Positions 19,063 through 26,049 of a DNA stretch of 64,000 nt are shown in pieces. Both the position numbers and the translations under genes were made by a program. Where the stretch lies: assembly GCF_004337695.1 (NCBI RefSeq), contig NZ_SJXJ01000001.1:401123-465122 (forward strand). Direction: 5' to 3'. The notes under the pieces were generated by a model, which was given only the letters and a program-made list of their open reading frames with translations, was not told where the DNA came from and ran no database searches. The stretch comes from Tenacibaculum sp. M341 (GTDB taxonomy: Bacteria; Bacteroidota; Bacteroidia; Flavobacteriales; Flavobacteriaceae). Numbering within the stretch: position 1 is the stretch's first letter; each line of letters opens with the position of its first letter.

Positions 19063-19689
19063 TTAATAGTTTTTTATTTCAATACTTTCTATTTCTTTCC
19101 AAAAAGAATTAGAATGGTTTCCTATGTGTGTTAGCACATTATTCTTTATGGTTTCAGATATAATTGCTTTCGTATAATTTTTTTCAATAATTCTATTGCA
19201 AAATACATCTAGTAATACAGAATCGTTTTCAATATAGCCAACCTGCATATTTTCTGCTATTTCAAACAAAGAAAAGCTCCATGTATTAGCCAATTCTTTC
19301 ATTTCATGAGTAACCACATCAGCAGGAGATAATTCTTTTGATATTCGAAATAATTCAGGGATAAACTGAAAAATTAAATCTACAGAAAACACTTCGTTTC
19401 TAGATTGTTTGTGTGCGTATTTTGGTAAATAATTTAAAACTTGCTCATCACTTAGTTCTCTTAACAGTAATACTTGACACAATTTATATAAATAATCTAT
19501 CGCCCAAAAGGCAGTATCTACATTAAAGTTTAGGGTATGACTGTTTGGGAATTGTTTTGAATACGTTTCAAAATAGCGTGATAGTATTTCTAAAGCAATT
19601 TCTTTATCATTTTCACTAAAGTCTGTCATTTCTTTAGCTACTTTAATTTTTCCTGTTTCAAATAAATCTTTTACAAAATCTATTAGCAT
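19063..19689 (-). CDS. MoxR-vWA system accessory helical protein
   Basis: This 208-residue helical protein has a VDTAFWAIDYLYKLCQVLLLRE segment, which is reminiscent of the small bpX-type partner domains seen with MoxR-vWA systems. It has no membrane segment or enzyme motif. It is the first gene of the five-gene operon, 25 nt before the MoxR gene. A possible promoter with a CATCTTTG -7-like box lies about 25-30 bp upstream of the ATG. Role unknown; partner domain is inferred from position and composition. Confidence 0.55.
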   Translation of the reverse strand: MLIDFVKDLFETGKIKVAKEMTDFSENDKEIALEILSRYFETYSKQFPNSHTLNFNVDTAFWAIDYLYKLCQVLLLRELSDEQVLNYLPKYAHKQSRNEVFSVDLIFQFIPELFRISKELSPADVVTHEMKELANTWSFSLFEIAENMQVGYIENDSVLLDVFCNRIIEKNYTKAIISETIKNNVLTHIGNHSNSFWKEIESIEIKNY

Positions 19690-19711
19690 AACTCTTTTAA
19701 CAATTTATAAT

Positions 19712-19744
19712 GCAAAGATGAAATTAATTTTTAGAACATCAAAA
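19712..19744 (-). promoter_or_regulatory. possible promoter of the MoxR-vWA operon
   Basis: On the minus strand a CATCTTTG sequence (19712-19719) resembles the TAnnTTTG -7 box with one mismatch, and TTTTG lies 20 nt upstream (19740-19744). Spacing is normal for a Bacteroidota promoter. The 3' end of the divergent PARG promoter region is about 80 bp away. Confidence 0.4.
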
Positions 19745-19827
19745 TAGCGTTTATTTTTTTGTTATCAGTTACTTATTGAATGTGTTTATTACTCTTTTAT
19801 ATGATATGATTGCTTCGAAAAAACAAC

Positions 19828-19901
19828 TTTGTGTAAAAAAAACACAAAATAATTTTGTGGATTTGTTTTCTTGATATATATTTGTGTTGTAATTACGCAA
19901 A
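19828..19901 (+). promoter_or_regulatory. promoter with two TTTGYGT-N7-ACRCAAA operators (PARG unit)
   Basis: Operator 1 is 19828-19848, operator 2 is 19881-19901, both fitting TTTGYGT-N7-ACRCAAA. A -33 TTTG (19854-19857) and a -7 TATATTTG (19877-19884) are spaced by 19 nt. Every distance (operator to -33, -33 to -7, operator to operator 53 bp) is the same as at 9225-9298, and operator 1 is identical to the one there. This ties the PARG/NAMPT unit to the NADAR operon under one unknown regulator, probably a repressor of NAD-related genes. Confidence 0.8.
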
Positions 19902-19929
19902 TAAGATTACAGACATTAAAACAAACATC

Positions 19930-20754
19930 ATGAAAAATAGAAGTCAAAGAAAAAATATAGCAGAAAATACCGTTCAAATTTTAGAACAAGGATTTTATAT
20001 CAACGATAGAAAAGAGAGAATATCAATGCAAGAATTATTAGATTATGCAATCAGTAATTCAAAACTATATACACCAAATGAATCAGATGATTTGCTTGAA
20101 GAAGAGGAAGAAGATCATGCTATTGAAACTGAAATAAGAGTAGAAGAAGCAACAACACTAGAAAGCGTTAAAAATCTACTTAAAGAGACGAATGAAGAAG
20201 TAGTGTACTTGAATTTTGCTTCGGCTAAAAATCCTGGAGGTGGCTATTTAGGGGGAAGTCAGGCACAAGAGGAAAGTATTGCAAGAGCAACAGCACTGGT
20301 ACCATGCTTAAATGATAACTTCGAGTATTATGAGGTCAATCGTAACACAACCTCTGGCTTATATACGGATTACATGATTTACAGCCCGAAGGTTCCCATC
20401 TTTAAAAATGAAGAGGGGGAAGTATTAGATCAGCCAGTTTTAGCAAGTATCATTACAGCACCAGCAGTAAATGCAGGAGCAGTGAAAAAAAATTCGCCAA
20501 AAGAGGCTGATCAAATTGAAACAGTAATGAAAAGAAGAATAGAAAAAGTGTTAAAAATTGCTGTAAAAAACAAGTACAATAATATCGTATTAGGTGCTTG
20601 GGGATGTGGGGTTTTTAGAAACGAACCCAATGATGTAGCAAAATGGTTTAAAGAAGTAATTACAACCAAATTCGAATCATCATTTAAAAAGATTGTGTTT
20701 GCAATTTATTCGAGAGATGAAAAATTTGTGAATGCATTTAGAGAAGAGTTTTAA
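19930..20754 (+). CDS. bacterial-type poly(ADP-ribose) glycohydrolase (DUF2263/TIGR02452)
   Basis: This 274-residue protein starts at the ATG at 19930; an upstream in-frame ATG at 19855 lies inside the promoter and is excluded. It has the PARG catalytic signature: NPGGGYLGGSQAQEES, with the glycine triplet at residues 103-105 and the paired glutamates at 114-115, within a macro-domain-like fold. The N-terminal region has an acidic stretch (about 52-65). Bacterial PARGs remove ADP-ribose chains or single units from proteins. It is the first gene downstream of the shared double-operator promoter and may be co-regulated with NADAR and ADP-ribosylglycohydrolases. Confidence 0.9.
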   Translation: MKNRSQRKNIAENTVQILEQGFYINDRKERISMQELLDYAISNSKLYTPNESDDLLEEEEEDHAIETEIRVEEATTLESVKNLLKETNEEVVYLNFASAKNPGGGYLGGSQAQEESIARATALVPCLNDNFEYYEVNRNTTSGLYTDYMIYSPKVPIFKNEEGEVLDQPVLASIITAPAVNAGAVKKNSPKEADQIETVMKRRIEKVLKIAVKNKYNNIVLGAWGCGVFRNEPNDVAKWFKEVITTKFESSFKKIVFAIYSRDEKFVNAFREEF

Positions 20755-21026
20755 TAGCTAAATGGGATAGTTTCTAGAACTATCATTAAGAAAAGTTTGA
20801 TTGTAAAACTCTTTATTCTTTTATCTAAACAGATGTCTTTAGAGAAGAGAAATGAGAAAAGAGAGAAGAAATTATTGATGTTAGAAGTACACATTTTGTT
20901 AGAGGTTAAAAGGGGGGAATTCGAAACTCGCTTTCTTGATACTTAATACTCTTTACTAAAACCTAAATTCTAGTAGTGAAACGATCTTTTCTCTAAAATT
21001 AGGATAATAAAATTAAAATGTAACCA

Positions 21027-21362
21027 ATGGAAAAAGATGTAAAACCAAGATTTGTAGATGCGCTGAGAAGAAATAATGATCAAATTAGAGAAGACAGAGC
21101 AAAAACAATAGGAGAGGATTCGGAGTTAATTTATAAACGAAGAATTGAAGATATAGAATTAAAAATTAAACGAATTGCAAGAGAACAAGAAGGTGCTATT
21201 GATATTAGTCCGCTAGATAGAAATAGCTTGACGTTTGCTGATTTTGATCCGGAAAGTTTTGTAGAGAAAGACATAGAACTATCATTAAAAATCAGAAATC
21301 TTAAAATTCAATTTGAAATCGCAAAAAAGAGATACGAATATTTATTTGGTAAAAATTATTAA
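21027..21362 (+). CDS. small coiled-coil protein paired with vWA gene
   Basis: This 111-residue, highly charged protein is predicted to be helical with coiled-coil-like stretches (about 15-60 and 75-105) and a DRNSLTFADFDPESF centre. It has no membrane segment or enzyme motif. The next gene (a vWA protein) starts 2 nt after its stop codon, so the two are coupled and likely interact. A 272-bp gap separates it from PARG, in which I see no gene and no clear terminator; a separate promoter is therefore possible. Function unknown. Confidence 0.65.
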   Translation: MEKDVKPRFVDALRRNNDQIREDRAKTIGEDSELIYKRRIEDIELKIKRIAREQEGAIDISPLDRNSLTFADFDPESFVEKDIELSLKIRNLKIQFEIAKKRYEYLFGKNY

Positions 21363-21364
21363 TT

Positions 21365-22231
21365 ATGGGAGGGACAAGATATAACGTTAGCAAAAGAGCT
21401 ATCAAAGCAATGAAAGAAGGCTACGCAAGTAAGTCAGTAAATGAAATATTTAAACAAAACATAGAGCGTAAAGCGCATAATTCAATGAATCCTAATGGAG
21501 TTAATTTTAGAGAGGCTAGAGATTCAGAAGTGCATCCAAATTCGTTTCCTATTATTTTAGGATTGGATGTTACTGGAAGTATGGGGCATATTCCGCACGA
21601 TTTAATCAAAGACGGTTTGCCTAAGTTAATGGGAGGAATTATTCAAAACGGTGTTCCAGATGCTTCACTGTTATTCTTAGGAATTGGAGATCACGAGTGC
21701 GATTCGTATCCGTTACAAGTTGGACAGTTTGAGTCTGGTGATGATGAATTAGATATGTGGTTAACACGTACCTATATTGAATCTGGTGGTGGAGGAAATG
21801 GAGGAGAAAGTTATTTATTAGCTTGGTATTTTGCCGCTTTTCACACAAAAACAGATGCTTATGAAAAAAGAAATCAGAAAGGTATTTTGGTAACTATTGG
21901 TGATGAACCTAATTTAAAAACCTTACCAGCATCGGCAGTAAGAGAGATTATGGGCAGTGGTCAGCAAACCTTTACTCAGGCAGAATTATTAGCAGCAGCT
22001 CAAAAAAAGTATGAAGTATTTCATATAAATGTATGTCATTCATACAGAGCAACTAAAGCAGAGAAAGGTTGGAAAGATTTGTTAGGACAAAACTGTATCT
22101 CTGTTGAAGATTATAAAACCATACCAGAAGTTGTTAAAAAATTAGTGTGTGATAATTACCAAGCTGTAGAGAGTAAAACGGATAGCACAGACATTTCAGG
22201 AATCAATTTTGATGATATAGATATGTTATAA
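21365..22231 (+). CDS. von Willebrand A-domain protein
   Basis: This 288-residue protein has a MIDAS-like motif ILGLDVTGSMGH (Asp68, Thr70, Ser72; DxTGS in place of DxSxS), a GDHECDSYPLQVGQFE stretch, and ESGGGGNGGESY. The N-terminal 60 residues are basic. vWA proteins bind metal-dependent partner ligands and often act with ATPases. It is coupled to the small coiled-coil protein upstream and is followed by a hairpin and then the adenylosuccinate-synthetase-like gene. Being in an NAD-salvage unit, it may scaffold an enzyme complex; that is inference. Confidence 0.8.
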   Translation: MGGTRYNVSKRAIKAMKEGYASKSVNEIFKQNIERKAHNSMNPNGVNFREARDSEVHPNSFPIILGLDVTGSMGHIPHDLIKDGLPKLMGGIIQNGVPDASLLFLGIGDHECDSYPLQVGQFESGDDELDMWLTRTYIESGGGGNGGESYLLAWYFAAFHTKTDAYEKRNQKGILVTIGDEPNLKTLPASAVREIMGSGQQTFTQAELLAAAQKKYEVFHINVCHSYRATKAEKGWKDLLGQNCISVEDYKTIPEVVKKLVCDNYQAVESKTDSTDISGINFDDIDML

Positions 22232-22235
22232 CATA

Positions 22236-22255
22236 GCAAGGGGGCAACCCCTTGT
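22236..22255 (+). other. GC-rich hairpin between vWA and PurA-like genes
   Basis: The sequence CAAGGGG-GCAA-CCCCTTG forms a 7-bp stem with a four-base loop, 5 nt after the vWA stop codon. It is followed by TTATTT only, so it is a weak terminator at best. It may act as an attenuator or as an mRNA stability element between the two genes. Confidence 0.55.
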
Positions 22256-22273
22256 TATTTAAAATAAATAAAA

Positions 22274-23347
22274 ATGAAAAAAGCTAAAATAGTTATAGGA
22301 TTAGGATTTGGAGATGAAGGTAAAGGAATTACCACCGATTTTTTATGTAATGAATATCCAGAAGCAATGGTCGTTCGTTTTTCTGGTGGGCAACAAGCAG
22401 CACACACGGTAATGTACGAAGGAAAAAAACATGTACACTCTAGTTTTTGTAGCGGAGCATTACGAGGCTTACCTTCATATTTTAGCGAGCACTGTACTAT
22501 TTATCCGTCATTTTTATATAACGAACAAAAAGAACTAGAAAAAAAGAATGGAAATACAACATTATACATACATCCGTTAGCAAAAGTGACCACTCCTTTT
22601 GATGTTTGGCATAATAGAAACAATGTTAAAAATTTATCGCATGGTAGTTGTGGAAAAGGAATAGGAGCAACAATGAAAAGAAATGAAGGTCCGTATAAAT
22701 TATATGCAATTGATTTAGTGGCACCAAAACCATTGTTAATTGAACGATTGAAAAGTATTGCAAATTATTACGGAATATCTGATAGCGAAGATCTTCAAAA
22801 TGAAGTATCGTATTTTTTACAAAGCGTTGCTGCAATAGATTGGAAAATTAAAGACTATTCATTTTTAAAACAATATGAAACCATTATATTTGAAGGAAGT
22901 CAAGGAGTGTTGTTAGACATGAATCACGGGGTTTTTCCGAATGTAACTTATGCCAATACCACCGCTAAAAATGCCATAGAAATTTGTAATAAATTACAAA
23001 TTGATGATATAGAAACATTTTATGTATCAAGATCATATGTAACTAGGCATGGTAATGGTTGGATGTTAAATGAAGAAGAAATAACCCTAATAAACAATGA
23101 AGAAGAAACTTGCACATATAATGAATATCAAAAACATTTAAGATTTGGAAAACTGAATTTAGAGTTACTTTTATATGCAAAAAGTATTGATCAAATTTAC
23201 AATCCATCAACTAAAAATAACATCGTAATAACTTGTTTAGATCAGTTATCAGAAAATATTGATATGAACGTGTTACAAACAAATTTTAATACAATTTATG
23301 GCTCATACAGCCCTGAATCTAAAAACTTTAAAAAATTAACTATATGA
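22274..23347 (+). CDS. short adenylosuccinate synthetase-like protein (PurA family)
   Basis: This 357-residue protein has the PurA P-loop GFGDEGKG (Asp14 kept) and the catalytic GGQQAAHTV (His44 matching the essential His of GGHNAGHT). PurA of E. coli is about 430 residues, so this is a short, divergent member lacking some C-terminal elements; archaeal short PurA and phage PurZ are also of this size. It ends overlapping the NAMPT start (ATGA), so the two are translationally coupled. Canonical PurA joins IMP and Asp using GTP. Whether this protein makes adenylosuccinate or a different ligated nucleotide is not shown by the sequence. Confidence 0.75.
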   Translation: MKKAKIVIGLGFGDEGKGITTDFLCNEYPEAMVVRFSGGQQAAHTVMYEGKKHVHSSFCSGALRGLPSYFSEHCTIYPSFLYNEQKELEKKNGNTTLYIHPLAKVTTPFDVWHNRNNVKNLSHGSCGKGIGATMKRNEGPYKLYAIDLVAPKPLLIERLKSIANYYGISDSEDLQNEVSYFLQSVAAIDWKIKDYSFLKQYETIIFEGSQGVLLDMNHGVFPNVTYANTTAKNAIEICNKLQIDDIETFYVSRSYVTRHGNGWMLNEEEITLINNEEETCTYNEYQKHLRFGKLNLELLLYAKSIDQIYNPSTKNNIVITCLDQLSENIDMNVLQTNFNTIYGSYSPESKNFKKLTI

Positions 23348-24795
23348 ACCCTTTATTATATACAGACGGTTACAAAGTAGATCACAGAAGACAATATCCT
23401 GATAATACCACTTTAGTATATTCTAATTGGACACCAAGAAAAAGTAGAATAGCAGGTGTAAATGAAGTAGTATTCTTTGGATTACAATACTTTATTAAAA
23501 AATATATTATTGAAGATTTTACAACGAACTTTTTTCAACAACCTAAAGAAGAAATATCAAAAAAATATGCACGACGTATCAATAACTATTTAGGCGAAAA
23601 TCAAGTAGGTGTTACACACATTGAAGCTTTACACGATTTAGGTTTTTTACCAATGGTTATAAAAGCATTACCAGAAGGAGTTTCTGTGCCTATTAGAGTA
23701 CCAATGTTTACAATGTACAATACATTGCCAGAGTTTTTTTGGTTGACAAATTATTTTGAAACATTATTATCTACTACTATTTGGATGCCATGTAACTCGG
23801 CAACTATAGCTAAACAATACCGAAAAATATTAGATACCTATGCAAATGAAACCTCTTCAATAACTGAGTTTGTAGATTGGCAAGGTCACGATTTTTCTAT
23901 GCGTGGTATGGCAGGTTTAGAAGCAGCGGTATTATCTGCATCGGGACACTTATTAAGTTTTACAGGTACAGATACCATTCCGGCAGTAGACTTTTTAGAA
24001 AATTATTACAATGCCAATTCTGATACTGAATTAATTGGTGGATCTGTAGCAGCAACCGAGCACTCTGTAATGTGTATGGGAACCAATAGTGGTGAAGAAG
24101 AAACTTTTAAACGTTTAATCACAGAGGTATATCCGAACGGAATTGTGTCTATTGTTTCTGATACTTGGGATTTATGGAAAGTATTAACAGAGTATTTGCC
24201 TAATTTAAAAGAAGAAGTATTAGCTAGAGATGGAAAAGTAGTGATTCGCCCTGATAGTGGTGATCCTGTTGATATTATCTGTGGAAACCCGAATGGAAAA
24301 TCTATAGAAGAACAAAAAGGTGTTGTAGAACTGTTATGGGATATTTTTGGAGGAACAACCAATGATAAAGGTTTTAAAGAGTTAGATGCGCATATTGGAG
24401 CTATTTATGGTGATAGTATTACTTTAGACAGAGCAACTCAAATTTGTGAGCGTTTAAAGAAAAAAGGATATGCATCTACCAATGTGGTATTAGGTATTGG
24501 TTCGTTTACCTATCAATATAATACCAGAGATACTTTTGGTTTTGCTATGAAAGCAACCTATGGAGAAGTAGCAGGTGAGGGAAGAGAAATTTTTAAAGAT
24601 CCGATTACTGATGATGGAACTAAAAAATCAGCAAAAGGGTTAATAAAAATTGAAAAAGAAAACGGAACTTATAAATTAATAGATCAGGTTTCTTGGGAAG
24701 AAGAAAAACAAGGAGAGCTTAGAGAGGTTTTTAGAGATGGTAAATTGTTAGTTGAAGATAGTTTATTAGAAATTAGAAAACGAATAAGATCATAA
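23344..24795 (+). CDS. nadV: nicotinamide phosphoribosyltransferase (NAMPT/NadV)
   Basis: This 483-residue protein has the NAMPT fold signatures: TDGYKVDHRRQYP near the N-terminus, FSMRGMAG, a VIRPDSGDPVDI segment (phosphate/PRPP binding) and YGDSITLDRA. It joins nicotinamide and PRPP to give NMN, the salvage step after NAD+-consuming reactions (sirtuins, KptA, ADP-ribosylation). Its presence with several NAD+ consumers in the window indicates recycling of nicotinamide. It overlaps the PurA-like gene by 4 bp and ends before a strong terminator. Confidence 0.92.
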   Translation: MNPLLYTDGYKVDHRRQYPDNTTLVYSNWTPRKSRIAGVNEVVFFGLQYFIKKYIIEDFTTNFFQQPKEEISKKYARRINNYLGENQVGVTHIEALHDLGFLPMVIKALPEGVSVPIRVPMFTMYNTLPEFFWLTNYFETLLSTTIWMPCNSATIAKQYRKILDTYANETSSITEFVDWQGHDFSMRGMAGLEAAVLSASGHLLSFTGTDTIPAVDFLENYYNANSDTELIGGSVAATEHSVMCMGTNSGEEETFKRLITEVYPNGIVSIVSDTWDLWKVLTEYLPNLKEEVLARDGKVVIRPDSGDPVDIICGNPNGKSIEEQKGVVELLWDIFGGTTNDKGFKELDAHIGAIYGDSITLDRATQICERLKKKGYASTNVVLGIGSFTYQYNTRDTFGFAMKATYGEVAGEGREIFKDPITDDGTKKSAKGLIKIEKENGTYKLIDQVSWEEEKQGELREVFRDGKLLVEDSLLEIRKRIRS

Positions 24796-24798
24796 ATC

Positions 24799-24833
24799 AA
24801 AAGGCGCTACATAATTTTGTAGCGCCTTTTTTT
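24799..24833 (+). terminator. intrinsic terminator after NAMPT
   Basis: A stem AAAGGCGCTAC...GTAGCGCCTTT with an AT loop is followed by T residues. It ends the PARG/NAMPT transcription unit. Confidence 0.9.
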
Positions 24834-24851
24834 ATGGTGAAGTTTAAACAA

Positions 24852-25613
24852 TTAAGCATTATCTACCAAAGTGTTTTCTTCATTGGTAGTATCAGAAGTA
24901 TCATCATTAACAGATACATTAGACCTATTGTCTACAACTCTATTATAATATTCAGATAAACTATCAATTTTTTCGCTTAAAACACTGTAAGCTTCATTTT
25001 CACTTAATATAGTGTGAGCAGAAATATGATCAACTAAATTTTTATAAGCTTTTATAGCATCGGTACGTAGTTCTAAAAAATCAATATTATCTCTAGCTAC
25101 CAACTCATCAATTCGCTCTAAATACTTATTGTTAAAATCAAGATTAGTTTTATTTAAGTTACCTATCCATTCAGTAGCATTTAAAGAAACAACAGTTTCT
25201 GTTAATTCTACACTATTAGCTATATCTTTAATAATAGTATCAATAATTCCTGTTTGTTCATTGTAATTTCTACGAGCAATATTAGTACCATGCTTATCAA
25301 TAACACCTAATAGTTTGGTAGCTGCAATAGCTATGGCATCATTTTCAAAAGTAGTGTAAGCATTCACTAACATTCTAAACCCTCTAATGGCTTTATCTCT
25401 TTTGTTATCTAGTTCTTGAATTTCTGGAGTTACAGAACTTCCTTGTGTTTGTTTATAAGCTCCTTTTAATTTGGTAACTAATAAATTCACTTCATTAAAA
25501 GGTTCTGTTAATAGTAAAGCATCTATATCTTGCTTACTAACGGTTTCAATTACCTGACTTAAATATTGAATAAACTCAATATTCTTATAGCGTCGTAAAT
25601 TCGCTGCTATCAT
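24852..25613 (-). CDS. DUF6261 family protein
   Basis: This 253-residue helical protein matches the DUF6261 type common in Bacteroidota (LRRYKNIEFIQYLSQVIETV near the start, later EIQELDNKRDKAIRGFRMLVNAYTT). It has no signal peptide or membrane segment, and its C-terminus is Asp/Thr/Asn-rich. Several DUF6261 copies per genome are usual. It is convergent with NAMPT and sits at the edge of the repeat-rich defence region. No function is established. Confidence 0.75.
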   Translation of the reverse strand: MIAANLRRYKNIEFIQYLSQVIETVSKQDIDALLLTEPFNEVNLLVTKLKGAYKQTQGSSVTPEIQELDNKRDKAIRGFRMLVNAYTTFENDAIAIAATKLLGVIDKHGTNIARRNYNEQTGIIDTIIKDIANSVELTETVVSLNATEWIGNLNKTNLDFNNKYLERIDELVARDNIDFLELRTDAIKAYKNLVDHISAHTILSENEAYSVLSEKIDSLSEYYNRVVDNRSNVSVNDDTSDTTNEENTLVDNA

Positions 25614-25764
25614 AGACTTAAATTTTTATAAGATTAAAAAACAATTTTTTGAAAGTAAATACTTTCATAGCTGTTTCTAAATTACTATAATTTTTCAATC
25701 TATTTAACTGTGGTTTAGTTTTTAACAAAAGTTTAGTAGTTGATTATAAGGTGAAAAATTAAAA

Positions 25765-26040
25765 AGCTTAAAACAGTAATGTATTGGCGATTGTTAGTGT
25801 GACAAAAGCTTAAAACAGTAATGTATTGGCGATTGTTAGTGTGACAAAAGCTTGAAACAGTAATGTATTGGCAATTGTTGGGTTGACAAAAGCTTAAAAC
25901 AGTAATGTATTGGCAATTGTTGGGTTGACAAAAGCTTAAAACAGTAATGTATTGGTGATTGTTGGTGTGACAAAAGCTTAAAGCAGTAATGTATTGGCGA
26001 TTGTTGGGTTGACAAAAGCTTAAAGCAGTAATGAATTATT
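25765..26040. repeat. 42-bp tandem repeat, 6 full copies plus a part copy
   Basis: The unit starts AGCTTAAAACAGTAATG and recurs exactly every 42 bp at 25765, 25807, 25849, 25891, 25933, 25975 and 26017 (last one truncated to about 24 bp). Copies differ at a few positions (GGCGATTGTTAGTG versus GGCAATTGTTGGGT). It has no spacers, so it is not a CRISPR array. The unit has stop codons in several frames. It directly abuts the degenerate distal end of the CRISPR array. Confidence 0.95.
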
Positions 26041-26049
26041 GAAAAATAT

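Noticed and set aside
22274-23347. PurZ-type (2-aminoadenine, Z-genome) synthetase
   Set aside because: PurZ replaces the catalytic Asp of the P-loop, but here GDEGKG keeps it, and no other Z-genome genes are present. I keep only a PurA-like call.
25765-26040. Tandem repeat as a CRISPR array or a coding repeat
   Set aside because: Units follow each other with no spacers, and although one minus-strand frame stays open over several units, it has no start, no family match and no context.
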